A stretch of DNA of 64,000 nt, taken from Bacillus siamensis KCTC 13613 (lineage in GTDB: Bacteria; Bacillota; Bacilli; Bacillales; Bacillaceae). The notes below the pieces were generated by a model, which had not been told where the DNA came from, did no database searches, and saw nothing but the letters and a program-made list of their open reading frames with translations. The position numbers and the translations under genes were made by a program. This document shows, in pieces, positions 47,599-57,673 of this stretch. The stretch's first letter is position 1. Each line of letters begins with the position of its first letter. The stretch covers positions 310,001 through 374,000 of the forward strand of contig NZ_AJVF01000039.1 of the NCBI RefSeq assembly GCF_000262045.1, read 5' to 3'.

Positions 47599-48189
47599 AT
47601 GTACATAATGAAGCAAAGCGGATGGCTTGAGCTGATATGCGGCAGCATGTTCTCTGGGAAATCAGAAGAGCTGATCCGCAGAGTGAAAAGAGCGACATAT
47701 GCGAAGCAGGAGGTTAAGGTATTCAAACCTGCCATTGATAATCGCTACAGTGAGGAAGCCGTCGTTTCCCACAACGGCACATCCATGACAAGCCACGTCA
47801 TCTCGTCTTCGGCTGAAATATGGGATCATATCAGTGAAAGCACGGACGTCATCGCGGTAGATGAAGTGCAGTTTTTCGGCGAATCGATCATTGACGACTT
47901 ATCCCGGCTTGCCGATAAAGGCTATCGTGTCATCGCGGCCGGACTTGATATGGATTTCCGCGGAGAGCCGTTCGGCGTTGTGCCGAATCTGATGGCGGTT
48001 GCCGAATCGGTAACGAAGCTGCAGGCGGTATGCTCTGTCTGCGGGTCGCCGGCAAGCCGTACGCAGCGTTTAATTGACGGGAAGCCCGCTTCCTATGATG
48101 ACCCGGTCATTTTAGTCGGCGCATCAGAGTCATACGAAGCGAGATGCAGGCATCATCACGAAGTGCCGAAAAAACAGACTGATAAATAA
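47599..48189 (+). CDS. tdk: Thymidine kinase
   Basis: The 196-residue type II thymidine kinase phosphorylates thymidine for salvage. It shows the P-loop [14 protein letters not shown] (residues 15-28), the catalytic-site DEVQFF (about 89), zinc ligands in [13 protein letters not shown] and CRHHHE, and the lasso segment [11 protein letters not shown]. The start ATG has GGGGAG ten bases upstream. The sequence tracks B. subtilis Tdk closely. Confidence 0.96.
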   Translation: MYIMKQSGWLELICGSMFSGKSEELIRRVKRATYAKQEVKVFKPAIDNRYSEEAVVSHNGTSMTSHVISSSAEIWDHISESTDVIAVDEVQFFGESIIDDLSRLADKGYRVIAAGLDMDFRGEPFGVVPNLMAVAESVTKLQAVCSVCGSPASRTQRLIDGKPASYDDPVILVGASESYEARCRHHHEVPKKQTDK

Positions 48190-48200
48190 CCCTTTTCATG

Positions 48201-48231
48201 AAAACATCGGTAAAACTTCCGGTGTTTTTTT
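48201..48231 (+). terminator. Terminator after tdk
   Basis: AAACATCGG/CCGGTGTTT stem (one G-U pair) followed by TTTT. Confidence 0.6.
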
Positions 48232-48465
48232 GACGTTTTTTCAAATATTGTAGTTAAATAACTTAAAAAAGAGTATGAAAAAATTAAGTAATTTTCATCT
48301 CTTGAATTTTCATTTTTACAGGCATAAAATGACTAAGTAATGTAAATAGTTATGAGACATTGTTCGAATAATTGTCAAAAAAAGATATAGCAGATCGCGA
48401 TCACATTAACCAAATTGGGTAATTACTTAACTTTGTTAACTATTTGAAGAAAGAAGGAGATTTTC

Positions 48466-50163
48466 TTGAATAATATTAAAGTAACGAAGGAAGGCAACTT
48501 AGAAACTACTTTAAGAGGAAAAGAAGTTCTATCTATCCCTACTTTAAATAAAGGCGTTGCGTTTTCAGCAGAGGAAAGAAAAAGCCTTGGATTAGACGGG
48601 CTGCTTCCTCCGACAATTCTGTCTCTTGATGAACAGGCTAAACGCGCATACGAGCAGTTTCAGGCTCAGCCGGACCGCCTTCGCCAAAACGTATATTTGA
48701 ATGATTTGCAAAACCGTAACGAAGTTCTTTTCTTTAAATTGCTTCAAAACCATCTTCGCGAAATGCTGCCGGTTGTTTACACACCGACTGTAGGTGAAGC
48801 GATTCAAGAATACAGCCATGAGTACAGAAGACCTCAAGGGATTTACCTTTCTATCGACAATGTGGAAGGCATTGAAGAAGCATTTGAAAACCTTCATGCC
48901 ACTGCCGGCGATATTGATCTGATCGTTGCGACAGACTCAGAAAGCATCCTCGGAATCGGTGACTGGGGTGTAGGCGGAATTAACATCGCCATCGGTAAAT
49001 TAGCTGTATACACAGCCGCTGCCGGTATTGATCCAAGCCGTGTTATTCCTGTCGTTCTTGACGTCGGTACGAACAATGAAAAACTTCTGAACGATCCTTT
49101 ATACATCGGTAACCGCCATGAACGTATCCAAGGCGAACGTTACGAAGCTTTCATTGACGCTTATGTAAAAGCTGCGCTTAAATATTTCCCTAAAGCTCTT
49201 CTTCACTGGGAAGACCTTGGAAACAAAAACGCGCGCAATATCATGAAGAAATACAATCATGAAATTCTTACTTTCAACGATGATATTCAAGGTACTGGTG
49301 CGATTACGCTTGCAGGTGTGCTTGCAGCTATGAAGAAAACAGGTGCTTCTATTAAAGATCAGCGTGTGGTTGTCTTCGGTGCGGGATCTGCCGGAATCGG
49401 AATCGCTGACCAAATCCGCGACACTATGGTGCTTGCCGGTCTTTCTGAAGAAGAAGCCAACAAAGCATTCTACACAATGGACTACAGAGGCCTGTTAGTT
49501 GAAGGTATGGAAAACATTCTTGATTTCCAAGAGCCGTACCTGCGCACAGCTGAAGAAATTAAAGATTGGAAACGCGATGAAAATGGACAAATTCCTTTCA
49601 TTGAAGTGATCCGTCAAGCAAAACCGACGATCTTAATCGGTACTTCAGGCCAAAGCGGCGCATTCAGTGAAGAAATCGTAAAAGAAATGGCAAAACATGT
49701 TGAGCGTCCGGTCATCATGCCGATGTCTAACCCGACACCGCTTGCTGAAGCCGTTCCTAGCGATCTTTTCAAATGGACTGACGGTAAAGTTCTTGTGGCA
49801 ACAGGAAGCCCGTTTGACAATGTTGAGTACAATGGCGTTTCTCATGAAATCGGACAATCTAACAACGCATTCGCGTTCCCTGGACTTGGCCTCGGTTCAA
49901 TCGTTGTAGAAGCGAAAGTGATTACTCCTGCAATGTTTGCGGCAACTGCTGACGCAATCGCAGAAAGCGTTGATTTTGAAACACCGGGTGCAGGTCTTCT
50001 GCCGAGCATGAGCGACTTACAAGAAGTTTCAATTAAAGTTGCGATCGCCGTAGCAGAAACTGCAATTAAAGAAGGCGTGGCAAACCGCATTCCTGAAAAT
50101 GTAGAACAAGCCGTTCTTGATGCAATGTGGAAACCGCAATACAAACAAGTTGTAGCTAAATAA
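48466..50163 (+). CDS. maeA: NAD-dependent malic enzyme
   Basis: The 565-residue enzyme decarboxylates malate to pyruvate. Motifs include [15 protein letters not shown] (about residue 104), the metal/substrate residues of [15 protein letters not shown] (about 265) and the NAD site [14 protein letters not shown] (about 304). It starts at TTG behind AAGGAG. In B. subtilis the gene (ywkA) is induced by malate through the MalK-MalR two-component system. ywkB, a carrier, follows 85 bases later, consistent with malate uptake and use. Confidence 0.95.
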   Translation: MNNIKVTKEGNLETTLRGKEVLSIPTLNKGVAFSAEERKSLGLDGLLPPTILSLDEQAKRAYEQFQAQPDRLRQNVYLNDLQNRNEVLFFKLLQNHLREMLPVVYTPTVGEAIQEYSHEYRRPQGIYLSIDNVEGIEEAFENLHATAGDIDLIVATDSESILGIGDWGVGGINIAIGKLAVYTAAAGIDPSRVIPVVLDVGTNNEKLLNDPLYIGNRHERIQGERYEAFIDAYVKAALKYFPKALLHWEDLGNKNARNIMKKYNHEILTFNDDIQGTGAITLAGVLAAMKKTGASIKDQRVVVFGAGSAGIGIADQIRDTMVLAGLSEEEANKAFYTMDYRGLLVEGMENILDFQEPYLRTAEEIKDWKRDENGQIPFIEVIRQAKPTILIGTSGQSGAFSEEIVKEMAKHVERPVIMPMSNPTPLAEAVPSDLFKWTDGKVLVATGSPFDNVEYNGVSHEIGQSNNAFAFPGLGLGSIVVEAKVITPAMFAATADAIAESVDFETPGAGLLPSMSDLQEVSIKVAIAVAETAIKEGVANRIPENVEQAVLDAMWKPQYKQVVAK

Positions 50164-50248
50164 TTTTACGATTAATTTTACAGTCCGAGGGAAAGCTTTT
50201 ATATAAAGGCTAAAGTATACGGACATTAAGGATTTGGAGGAGAATATT

Positions 50249-51205
50249 TTGAGCTTCTTAGATATTTTAATCCTCCTGGCACCGATCTTTTTCGTGATCG
50301 TGCTGGGTTGGTTCGCAGGTCGCTTCGGAAGTTATGACGCGAAGTCAGCAAAAGGGGTAAGTACCTTAGTTACGAAGTACGCGCTTCCGGCGCATTTTAT
50401 CGCCAGTATTTTAACCACTTCAAGAAGTGCGTTTTTAACACAGGTTCCTTTAATGATCGCTTTGATCATCGGGATCGTCGGATTCTATATCGTCATTCTG
50501 CTGGTTTGTAAATTCATCTTTAAGTATGATTTAACGAACTCATCTGTATTTTCTTTAAACTCAGCACAGCCGACATTTGCATTTATGGGTATTCCTGTAC
50601 TCGGAAGCTTATTCGGCGCAAACGAAGTAGCGATTCCTATTGCCGTAACGGGTATCGTGGTTAACGCTATGCTTGATCCGATTGCGATCATTATCGCTAC
50701 TGTCGGTGAGTCATCTAAGAAGCAAGACAGTGAAAATGAGAATTTCTGGAAAATGACTGGTAAGTCTATTCTTCACGGTCTTTCCGAACCGCTTGCGGCT
50801 GCACCGCTCATCAGTATCATCCTTGTGCTGTTCGGTGTAAGTCTTCCTGAGCTCGGCGATAAAATGCTTGAGCAGCTCGGAAGCACAACATCAGGTGTTG
50901 CGCTCTTCGCCGTCGGTGTAACTGTCGGTATCCGCAACATCAAGCTCAGTGTGCCGGCTTTCGGTATCGCTTTGTTAAAAGTTGCCGTTCAGCCTGCACT
51001 GATGTACTTGATCGCTCTTGCAGTCGGACTTCCGGCTGACCAGATCACAAAAGCGGTATTGCTTGTTGCATTCCCTGGATCTGCGGTAGCGGCGATGATT
51101 GCCACACGTTTCGAAAAACAAGAGGAAGAAACTGCGTCTGCGTTCGTGATCAGTGCGATTTTATCTCTAATCTCACTGCCGATCATCATTGCGCTGACTG
51201 CATAA
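50249..51205 (+). CDS. ywkB: AEC-family transporter YwkB
   Basis: The 318-residue protein has about ten membrane segments and belongs to the auxin efflux carrier family, whose bacterial members move malate and similar acids. The TTG at 50249 behind GGAGGAG is the likely start; the TTG at 50234 overlaps that signal. Coupling to maeA suggests a dicarboxylate substrate, which is inference. A terminator follows. Confidence 0.9.
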   Translation: MSFLDILILLAPIFFVIVLGWFAGRFGSYDAKSAKGVSTLVTKYALPAHFIASILTTSRSAFLTQVPLMIALIIGIVGFYIVILLVCKFIFKYDLTNSSVFSLNSAQPTFAFMGIPVLGSLFGANEVAIPIAVTGIVVNAMLDPIAIIIATVGESSKKQDSENENFWKMTGKSILHGLSEPLAAAPLISIILVLFGVSLPELGDKMLEQLGSTTSGVALFAVGVTVGIRNIKLSVPAFGIALLKVAVQPALMYLIALAVGLPADQITKAVLLVAFPGSAVAAMIATRFEKQEEETASAFVISAILSLISLPIIIALTA

Positions 51206-51207
51206 TG

Positions 51208-51237
51208 AAAAGCTCCCTGCTTCAGGGAGCTTTTTTA
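51208..51237. terminator. Terminator between ywkB and racA
   Basis: AGCTCCCTG/CAGGGAGCT stem with a three-base loop and TTTTTT; it lies between convergent genes. Confidence 0.85.
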
Positions 51238-51238
51238 A

Positions 51239-51802
51239 TTAGAATTGAAATTTAAAAGGCGAAAATCTCGTTTTTTTTCTGGGTTTCTTATGTTCTGAAG
51301 AAGCGGCTGTTTCTGAGAGGGGAGCTGTCTGGGCAAGTTCCTGGATGCGGGAGGCCAATGTCTGCAATTCGGCATTGAGGTCGTCGATTTCCCGTCTGTG
51401 CTGTAGAAGCTGATAAGACACACCTTCATCCGCCTTTTGTTTGAGCTGGCGTTCCAGCTCAGCTATTCTTGATAGCAGTTGGTTCCCGTCCTGTTTCTCT
51501 TTCGTGAGAATATCCAGTTTACGTTCCAGCTCTGCCAACCTTTGTTCGGCGCCGCCGCTGGTTTTCGGCCGCTGCAAAATAAAGCCCGTCCGTTTTTTCG
51601 GCTGCCGGGGCACTTGCACGTCCAGCAGAGCAGTGCCTTCAGAAATTTGCCGTTTGACCGATTTCAGTACATCAAGGTCCTCAGGCGTAAAGGAATAATG
51701 CCCGAGCTCATTTCGTTCAGCCGGAAGATTCAGCTGCTTGACCCACCTTTGCACCGTTTTTGCGGAGACACCGAGTTCTTTCGCGGCCATGTTTGTATTC
51801 AT
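51239..51802 (-). CDS. racA: Chromosome-anchoring protein RacA
   Basis: The 187-residue protein has an N-terminal MerR-like winged helix ([20 protein letters not shown]), a linker, and a long coiled coil (about 90-160) before a basic tail ([13 protein letters not shown]). RacA tethers the origin region to the cell pole at sporulation. The ATG at 51802 behind GGAGG is the B. subtilis start. A sigma-H promoter is visible upstream (51829-51855), as expected for a sporulation-onset gene. Confidence 0.93.
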   Translation of the reverse strand: MNTNMAAKELGVSAKTVQRWVKQLNLPAERNELGHYSFTPEDLDVLKSVKRQISEGTALLDVQVPRQPKKRTGFILQRPKTSGGAEQRLAELERKLDILTKEKQDGNQLLSRIAELERQLKQKADEGVSYQLLQHRREIDDLNAELQTLASRIQELAQTAPLSETAASSEHKKPRKKTRFSPFKFQF

Positions 51803-51828
51803 GATCACATACCTCCTTTTTAGCTAGG

Positions 51829-51855
51829 TATTCGACCATGAGGCGGCGTTCCCTT
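51829..51855 (-). promoter_or_regulatory. Sigma-H promoter of racA
   Basis: On the reverse strand AAGGGAACG (51847-51855) and TCGAATA (51829-51835 approx.) have the same spacing as the spo0F sigma-H promoter in this window. Confidence 0.7.
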
Positions 51856-51913
51856 CATGTTAGACAAAACAAGAAGGAATTCGCCAAAGAAAGCAACATT
51901 TCTTCAAAAAACG

Positions 51914-52297
51914 TTACGCTTCATACAATTCCAGCGGAAGCTTGTCGGGATCGAAGAAAAAGGTAAAGCGTTTCCCCGTCAGCGGATCGGTTCTGACCGT
52001 TTCTGTGTCGATGCCCTTTTCCTTTAACTCCCTGACAGCCGCTTCAAGATCGTTTACAGTGAAGGCGAGGTGCCGGAGACCTGCTGCTTCAGGACGGGTC
52101 GGCCGCTCGGGCGGATCGGGAAAGGAAAACAATTCAATCACATATGTGCCGTCCAGCGCCAGATCGAGTTTATAAGACCCGCGCTCCTTTCGATAGGTTT
52201 CTTTTATAATGCCGAAACCGAGCGTTTCGGTGTAAAAAGCTTTCGACTTTTCATAATCAGAGCATATGATTGCTATATGGTGGATGGATTTCAGCAT
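51914..52297 (-). CDS. ywkD: Glyoxalase/VOC family protein YwkD
   Basis: The 127-residue metalloprotein has the two paired beta-alpha-beta modules of the vicinal oxygen chelate fold. Probable metal ligands are His in HHIAIICSD (residue 6-7), Glu in YVIELFSF, His in GLRHLAFTV and the Glu of PLELYE at the end. This is the lactoylglutathione-lyase-like SMU-type group; its substrate is unknown. It lies upstream of racA on the same strand with GGAGG before the ATG. Confidence 0.88.
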   Translation of the reverse strand: MLKSIHHIAIICSDYEKSKAFYTETLGFGIIKETYRKERGSYKLDLALDGTYVIELFSFPDPPERPTRPEAAGLRHLAFTVNDLEAAVRELKEKGIDTETVRTDPLTGKRFTFFFDPDKLPLELYEA

Positions 52298-52408
52298 ATC
52301 CGCTCCTCCTTTTTTGTTTCAGTATAGCAGAGGCCGATTGCTTTTGACTGGTGATAAGCCCTATACTATAATGAGAATGTTACGCACAGGAAAACAGAGG
52401 TGAAGACC

Positions 52409-53479
52409 GTGTTAGACCGTTTACAGTCAATTGAACAACGATACGAAAAATTAAATGAGCTTTTAAGTGATCCGGAAGTGGTCAACGATCCGAAAAAGCT
52501 TAGAGAATATTCGAAAGAGCAATCTGATATACAGGAAACTGTTGAAGTCTATAGACAATACAGAGACGCATCAGAACAGCTTGCCGATGCGAAAGCAATG
52601 CTTGAGGATAAGCTTGATGCCGATATGAGAGAAATGGTGAAGGAAGAAATCTCCGAGCTGCAGGGAGAGACCGAAACCTTATCAGAGCGTTTGAAAGTGC
52701 TCCTCATCCCGAAAGACCCGAACGATGACAAAAACGTAATCATGGAGATCCGCGGCGCAGCGGGCGGAGAAGAAGCCGCGCTGTTTGCGGGAAATCTCTA
52801 CAGAATGTACTCCCGCTATGCCGAAATCCAAGGCTGGAAGACCGAAGTCATGGAAGCAAACGTGACCGGAACGGGCGGTTACAAGGAAATCATCTTTATG
52901 ATTACGGGAAAAGGCGCGTACTCCAAGCTGAAGTATGAGAATGGGGCGCACCGCGTGCAGCGGGTGCCGGAAACGGAATCAGGCGGCCGCATTCATACGT
53001 CTACGGCGACGGTGGCGTGTCTTCCGGAAGCGGAAGAAGTAGAAGTGGACATCCATGAAAAGGATATCCGCGTCGATACATTCGCATCAAGCGGACCGGG
53101 CGGACAGAGCGTAAACACGACAATGTCGGCCGTACGCCTGACGCATTTGCCGACGGGTGTCGTCGTATCCTGTCAGGATGAAAAATCTCAGATTAAAAAC
53201 AAAGAAAAAGCGATGAAGGTGCTCCGCGCCAGAATCTATGACAAATTCCAGCAGGAAGCCCAGGCTGAATATGATCAGACACGCAAATCAGCCGTCGGTT
53301 CAGGCGACCGTTCTGAACGTATCCGCACATACAATTTCCCGCAAAACCGTGTGACGGATCACCGCATCGGACTGACGATTCAAAAGCTGGACCAAATCCT
53401 TGAAGGGAAGCTTGATGAAGTGGTTGAAGCGTTAATCGTAGAAGACCAGTCAAGCAAGCTCCAGCAGGCGGAAAATTAA
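52409..53479 (+). CDS. prfA: Peptide chain release factor 1
   Basis: The 356-residue factor reads UAA and UAG. It has the GGQ hydrolysis motif ([10 protein letters not shown], about residue 233) and the anticodon-like P-x-T site as PET within [12 protein letters not shown]. The GTG at 52409 behind GAGGTG gives the family length; the GTG at 52400 is part of the ribosome-binding site. prmC follows by one base, so RF1 and its methyltransferase are coupled. Confidence 0.96.
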   Translation: MLDRLQSIEQRYEKLNELLSDPEVVNDPKKLREYSKEQSDIQETVEVYRQYRDASEQLADAKAMLEDKLDADMREMVKEEISELQGETETLSERLKVLLIPKDPNDDKNVIMEIRGAAGGEEAALFAGNLYRMYSRYAEIQGWKTEVMEANVTGTGGYKEIIFMITGKGAYSKLKYENGAHRVQRVPETESGGRIHTSTATVACLPEAEEVEVDIHEKDIRVDTFASSGPGGQSVNTTMSAVRLTHLPTGVVVSCQDEKSQIKNKEKAMKVLRARIYDKFQQEAQAEYDQTRKSAVGSGDRSERIRTYNFPQNRVTDHRIGLTIQKLDQILEGKLDEVVEALIVEDQSSKLQQAEN

Positions 53480-53480
53480 G

Positions 53481-54341
53481 ATGAAGACCATTTTTGAAGC
53501 CCTAAGCTGGGCTTCTTCTTATTTAACCGAAGCGGGAAGAGAAAAAAACGCGGCCGAGCTGCTGCTGTTAAATGATACGGGAATGGATCGGAGCAAGCTT
53601 CTCGCAAGTCTGCAGGAGCCTGTCGGCGAGGATGAGCTATACCGTTTCAGACGGCATGTGGAAATGCATAAAGAAGGCATTCCGATTCAATATATTATCG
53701 GGAAAGAACAGTTTTACGGCAGGGAATTCTTTGTGAATGACGATGTTCTCATTCCGCGTCCGGAAACGGAAGAAGTCGTCTTTCATCTGCTGGACAGACA
53801 GAAGCGGGTGTTTTCTGAGGGAGAACGCCTGAATGTAATTGATATCGGAACGGGGAGCGGAGCCATTGCAGTGACGCTTGCGCTTGAATGCGGACATTTT
53901 TCAGTATCGGCTTCGGACATTTCAAAAGAAGCGCTTCAGGTGGCGGAAAGAAATGCGCAAAACCTCGGAGCGGACGTCCGCTTTTTGCAGGGAGATCTGT
54001 TGACTCCTTTTATTTCATCAGGAATAAAATCGGATATTATTGTGTCCAACCCGCCGTATATTTCTGAAGAAGAGATGGCGGAGTTATCCGATATCGTCCG
54101 TTTTCATGAGCCGCTTCATGCTCTTACGGACGGCGGAGACGGTTTAAAATTCTACAAGCGGTTTATGGAGGAGCTGCCTCTTGTCATGAAAGATAAAGCG
54201 CTTGTCGTCTTTGAAATCGGATATAATCAGGGAAAAGCCGTGAAAGACCTGTTCCGTCATTCCTTTCCGAATGCGGAAGTGGAAGTCATAAAGGACATCA
54301 ATGGAAAAGACAGAACCGTATCCGCGGTCATCACATCATGA
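53481..54341 (+). CDS. prmC: Release-factor glutamine methyltransferase PrmC
   Basis: The 286-residue enzyme methylates the Gln of the GGQ motif in release factors. The SAM-binding motif VIDIGTGSGAIAVTLA (about residue 115) and the catalytic NPPY motif (VSNPPYISEEE, about 186) are clear. It follows prfA directly and ends in a terminator. Confidence 0.95.
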   Translation: MKTIFEALSWASSYLTEAGREKNAAELLLLNDTGMDRSKLLASLQEPVGEDELYRFRRHVEMHKEGIPIQYIIGKEQFYGREFFVNDDVLIPRPETEEVVFHLLDRQKRVFSEGERLNVIDIGTGSGAIAVTLALECGHFSVSASDISKEALQVAERNAQNLGADVRFLQGDLLTPFISSGIKSDIIVSNPPYISEEEMAELSDIVRFHEPLHALTDGGDGLKFYKRFMEELPLVMKDKALVVFEIGYNQGKAVKDLFRHSFPNAEVEVIKDINGKDRTVSAVITS

Positions 54342-54380
54342 AAAAAGCCTGCCGGTGACGCACACGGCAGGCTTTTGTTA
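54342..54380 (+). terminator. Terminator of prfA-prmC
   Basis: GCCTGCCG/CGGCAGGC stem followed by TTTTGTT. Confidence 0.85.
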
Positions 54381-54411
54381 CAATGGAAAGAAAATGAAAG
54401 GGGTATCCGCC

Positions 54412-54690
54412 TTGAAAAAAGCATTTGCTTTCGGATGTATACTGGCCGCCGCAGCTTATGCGGCGGGGTTTGTTCTGCCGTTTGGCTTTGACGGCATTTT
54501 CGGTGCCGTTACGGCCGTTCTTATCATCACAGCGATCATCGTTTCCGGGTTGGCCGTAAGCGGAGCAGAACAGCGGGCCAATTATCATTCTGAAACAAAA
54601 GAAGGCCGGCACGCCCGTTTAAAGATGGCAGCCGTTTTCTTTTGCGCCGCTCTGCCTTCAGCCGTCTGTCTGCTGATTACGCTTCTGTAG
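54412..54690 (+). CDS. ywkF: Small membrane protein YwkF
   Basis: The 92-residue protein has three hydrophobic segments (FGCILAAAAYAAGFVL, AVTAVLIITAIIVSGLAV and a C-terminal FFCAALPSAVCLLITLL) and a hydrophilic loop. Function unknown. The start is uncertain: TTG at 54412 has GAAAGGGG 8 bases upstream and is preferred; ATG at 54394 would add six residues. Its last codons overlap the 3' end of the convergent UPF0715 gene by 14 bases. Confidence 0.7.
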   Translation: MKKAFAFGCILAAAAYAAGFVLPFGFDGIFGAVTAVLIITAIIVSGLAVSGAEQRANYHSETKEGRHARLKMAAVFFCAALPSAVCLLITLL

Positions 54691-55051
54691 CCGGACTTTG
54701 TCTTTGCAGCAATACGGAATCCCACACCCAATAGACGGCGGCTGTTAAAACCGTAAAAATATAAAAGGCCGAATTAGAAAACAGAGATTGGCCTGACGGC
54801 TGCAACAGACCGAAGATGATCCCGTTTGCGACAAATGACGTTCCTAAATAATAAAGGAAATAAAGCGGATGGAATCTCTTCGGCTTTTTATTCAAAAAGT
54901 ATTGAAGCGGCAGCGCAAAAATCAAATAGGGAAACAAAAAATAAAATGCCATCGAAATGAAAGCCGCGAAAATAAATTGATGAACATACAAAATAGAATA
55001 AATGACAGACATACATGCCGCCGACAGCAGCACGGTGTAATTATATTTCAT
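54677..55051 (-). CDS. UPF0715-type membrane protein
   Basis: The 124-residue protein has four hydrophobic segments and the family-like pattern YFLFPYLIFALPLQYFLNKK and FVANGIIFGLLQPSG, resembling small Bacillus membrane proteins annotated UPF0715. Function unknown. It starts at an ATG behind GGAGGG. I do not recall it here in B. subtilis. Confidence 0.7.
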   Translation of the reverse strand: MKYNYTVLLSAACMSVIYSILYVHQFIFAAFISMAFYFLFPYLIFALPLQYFLNKKPKRFHPLYFLYYLGTSFVANGIIFGLLQPSGQSLFSNSAFYIFTVLTAAVYWVWDSVLLQRQSPATEA

Positions 55052-55140
55052 CTAAAACCCTCCTATCAAAATAATATCGTACCATATTCTGAGTCTGTCA
55101 ATGCAGATTATCAGCTTGCTAGATTTTTTTCTTCCCGCCG

Positions 55141-55170
55141 GTTTAAACCTTTTCGGTCATGTCCATAATG
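55141..55170 (+). promoter_or_regulatory. Sigma-F promoter of spoIIR
   Basis: GTTTA (55141-55145), 15-base spacer, GTCCATAATG (55161-55170), close to the sigma-F consensus. Confidence 0.65.
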
Positions 55171-55210
55171 AGACTAGATAAAAAAGCACGGAGAGGAACG
55201 GTGGGGACCG

Positions 55211-55891
55211 ATGAAACAGACAATGATGATCTGCATATATATTTTTCTTTTATTATCAGGAGCGCTTGCGGGCTTGACGAAAGAAGAAACGGCACGGGCG
55301 TCAGCCAATGAGCCCGTTGTCATACCGGATGAAGCGATACGGCTTCGGATCTTAGCCAACAGTGATAAAGATGAGGATCAAAAGCTCAAGCGCCAGATCA
55401 GAGATGCTGTAAACAAGGAAATCACAGGCTGGGTGAAAGATATCACTTCTATTGAAGAAGCGCGGCGGCTCATCCGTTCAAAGCTTCCTGAAATTAAAGA
55501 AATCGCCAAACAAACAATGAAAGAAAAAGGTGCGCATCAATCCGTTTCAGTTGAATTCAATAAAATTTCGTTTCCGACAAAGCTTTACGGCAATATGGTC
55601 TATCCGGCCGGAAAATATGAAGCGATTTTAATTACCCTCGGCAATGGCGAGGGCGCCAACTGGTGGTGCGTCTTGTTTCCGCCGCTGTGCTTCCTTGATT
55701 TCTCAAACGGTGAAGCGGTGAAAGATCAGGAAGACGGCGGACAGAAGCAGGAAGAAACGAAAAAACAGACAGAAAAAGTGATGGATGACGTCAAAGCGAA
55801 AGCTGATAAAGCGAAGAAAGAAAATAAAGATGACGATGATACAGAAGTGAAGTTTTTCCTCGTCGATTGGATTTCAGATCTGTTTTCCTGA
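55211..55891 (+). CDS. spoIIR: Stage II sporulation protein R
   Basis: The 226-residue protein starts with a signal-peptide-like helix (MICIYIFLLLSGALAG) and has a conserved central region (IRLRILANSDKDEDQKLKRQ) and the GANWWCVLFPPLCFLD motif (about residue 148). The C-terminus is very charged. SpoIIR is secreted by the forespore under sigma-F and triggers SpoIIGA to process pro-sigma-E in the mother cell. The upstream sigma-F promoter fits. Confidence 0.95.
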   Translation: MKQTMMICIYIFLLLSGALAGLTKEETARASANEPVVIPDEAIRLRILANSDKDEDQKLKRQIRDAVNKEITGWVKDITSIEEARRLIRSKLPEIKEIAKQTMKEKGAHQSVSVEFNKISFPTKLYGNMVYPAGKYEAILITLGNGEGANWWCVLFPPLCFLDFSNGEAVKDQEDGGQKQEETKKQTEKVMDDVKAKADKAKKENKDDDDTEVKFFLVDWISDLFS

Positions 55892-55963
55892 AGCAAAAAG
55901 GCATAAATCCGGATTCGATTCATAGATTGGAAGAAAGAGTTGATCGAAACGGAGGGGAAAGAT

Positions 55964-56407
55964 ATGTTTTATCAGCTGAGAGTGGCAAGAGATCAAGATA
56001 CGGAGGCGCTGGAGGCCTTTTTGAAAAAGGCTGATACGGCACATGCGGAAATCGATCAGCAGATCAGCCGGTTTATCATGCTGGAGGACAGTGAGAAAGA
56101 GATTGCCGCCTGTCTCGGGATCGAAAAATTCAGCGGCGGAAAAGGGCTTCTCCGTTCACTCGTTATGTCGGACAGGCTGAACCAAAGCCATATCGTTACG
56201 CTGTTTCAAAGTATGGATGTGCTGTGCAAAAAACATGAAATTCAAGATGTCTACTTAGTCGCCAATCAGCCCTCATCTGCTGAATTTCTGAGTGTGATGG
56301 GATTTGAAGAATGCGCCGATGTGCCTGATGAACTGTATACGTCCGAGCATTTCCGCAATTCGTTATGCACAGAAGGTTCGTTTTTGATGGTGAAAACCTC
56401 TGCATAA
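55964..56407 (+). CDS. ywlB: GNAT-like N-acetyltransferase-type protein YwlB
   Basis: The 147-residue protein resembles GNAT folds: an N-terminal strand and helix (FYQLRVARDQDTEALEAFLK), central strands and a C-terminal PSSAEFLSVMGFEEC segment of the type seen before the last helix. The acetyl-CoA loop is not well conserved, so activity is uncertain. The ATG at 55964 behind GGAGGGG is preferred. It follows spoIIR by 72 bases. Confidence 0.75.
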   Translation: MFYQLRVARDQDTEALEAFLKKADTAHAEIDQQISRFIMLEDSEKEIAACLGIEKFSGGKGLLRSLVMSDRLNQSHIVTLFQSMDVLCKKHEIQDVYLVANQPSSAEFLSVMGFEECADVPDELYTSEHFRNSLCTEGSFLMVKTSA

Positions 56408-56413
56408 CCTCAC

Positions 56414-56467
56414 TTATGCACAAAGTTATCCACTTATCGAAAAGTGTTGTCCACAGTTTGTGGATAA
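56414..56467. promoter_or_regulatory. DnaA-box cluster upstream of ywlC
   Basis: Exact boxes TTATGCACA (56414-56422) and TGTGGATAA (56459-56467), with near matches TTATCCACT (56426-56434) and TTGTCCACA (56447-56455). A further exact TTATCCACA lies inside ywlC (56603-56611). The ywlC promoter region is a known DnaA-binding site in B. subtilis. Confidence 0.8.
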
Positions 56468-56480
56468 CACTTGTTTTATT
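56444..56480 (+). terminator. Terminator of ywlB built from an inverted DnaA-box pair
   Basis: GTGTTGTCCACA/TGTGGATAACAC with a three-base loop and one mismatch, followed by TTGTTTTATT. Confidence 0.6.
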
Positions 56481-56499
56481 AAAGGACATCTTTTATACT
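56471..56499 (+). promoter_or_regulatory. Sigma-A promoter of ywlC
   Basis: TTGTTT (56471-56476), 17-base spacer, TATACT (56494-56499), directly abutting the DnaA-box palindrome. Confidence 0.65.
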
Positions 56500-56563
56500 T
56501 TCAAAAGGAATACATGAGAGAAAATAAAGTTTTACCGCTTTAAAATAAGGAGTTTGGTTATAC

Positions 56564-57604
56564 ATGAAAACAAGAAGATGGTTTGTGGATTCTTCCGCAA
56601 AATTATCCACAACCGATCCCCAGATTACACAAGCCGCGGAATTGCTCCGGCAGAATGAAGTTGTGGCTTTTCCGACAGAAACCGTTTACGGACTGGGCGC
56701 TAACGCTGAAAATACGGAAGCCGTAACGAAAATTTATGAGGCGAAAGGAAGGCCGAGCGATAATCCGCTGATTGTGCATATATCTGACATCAGCCAGCTT
56801 GATCGTTTTATCAGCCATATTCCTGAAACGGCGAAAAAGCTCATGACGCTTTTTTGGCCGGGCGCGCTGACTCTGGTCTTGCCGTGTAAGCCCGGCGTGC
56901 TGTCCCCCCGTGTCACCGCGGGACTTGAGACGGTAGCGGTCAGAATGCCTGATCATCCGGTGGCGTTAGCCCTCATCAGTTCGGCCGGACTGCCGATCGC
57001 AGCGCCGAGCGCCAATTTATCAGGAAAACCGAGCCCGACGAAGGCCGAGCATGTGGCTCATGATTTAAACGGCCGCATTGCCGGCATTGTGGACGGCGGA
57101 GCGACCGGAATCGGAGTGGAATCAACTGTTCTGTCCTGTACGGGGAAACAGCCCGTGCTGCTTCGTCCGGGCGGCGTGACAAAAGAACAGATTGAATCCG
57201 CAGCCGGTCCGGTTCTTGTGGATAAAGGGCTGACCGAAGAAGATCAGGTTCCTATTTCTCCCGGTATGAAATATACACACTATGCGCCTTCTGCGCCGAT
57301 GGCTATTGCCGACGGCGGCGCCCTGAGAATTCAAGAGCTGGCTGACGAATATAAAAGCCGGGGAAAACGGATCGGCATTCTGACAACAGAGGAGAATGCC
57401 GATAGGTACCAGGCTGATTTTATTAAGGTATGCGGCCGGCGCGCCGACCTTGAAACAGTGGCGTCCGCCTTGTACGATGCGCTCCGCAGCTTTGATGATG
57501 CAAAAGTGGATATGATTATTTCTGAATCCTTTCCGGACACCGGAGTGGGACTCGCCATTATGAACAGGCTGATGAAGGCTGCGGGCGGCACCGTTATCCA
57601 TTAA
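56564..57604 (+). CDS. ywlC: Threonylcarbamoyl-AMP synthase (TsaC/Sua5 family) YwlC
   Basis: The 346-residue two-domain Sua5-type protein makes threonylcarbamoyl-AMP for the t6A37 modification of tRNAs. The N-terminal YrdC domain has FPTETVYGLGANA (residues 37-49), KIYEAKGRPSDNPLIVHI and SANLSGKPSPT. The C-terminal Sua5 domain begins about residue 215 (SPGMKYTHYAP). The start ATG has AAGGAG upstream. The promoter is embedded in a DnaA-box cluster. Confidence 0.95.
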   Translation: MKTRRWFVDSSAKLSTTDPQITQAAELLRQNEVVAFPTETVYGLGANAENTEAVTKIYEAKGRPSDNPLIVHISDISQLDRFISHIPETAKKLMTLFWPGALTLVLPCKPGVLSPRVTAGLETVAVRMPDHPVALALISSAGLPIAAPSANLSGKPSPTKAEHVAHDLNGRIAGIVDGGATGIGVESTVLSCTGKQPVLLRPGGVTKEQIESAAGPVLVDKGLTEEDQVPISPGMKYTHYAPSAPMAIADGGALRIQELADEYKSRGKRIGILTTEENADRYQADFIKVCGRRADLETVASALYDALRSFDDAKVDMIISESFPDTGVGLAIMNRLMKAAGGTVIH

Positions 57605-57612
57605 CTTGTTCT

Positions 57613-57668
57613 ACCCCTTTTCGGACATGCATAAGCTAAACAAGCGGGCACGTCCAAGGGGGTTTTTT
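57613..57668 (+). terminator. Terminator of ywlC overlapping the mntP ribosome site
   Basis: Outer ACCCCTT/AAGGGGGT and inner GGACATGC/GCACGTCC helices, then TTTTTT. The 3' arm AAGGGGG is also the best Shine-Dalgarno for mntP, 11 bases before its ATG. Confidence 0.7.
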
Positions 57669-57673
57669 ATTTC

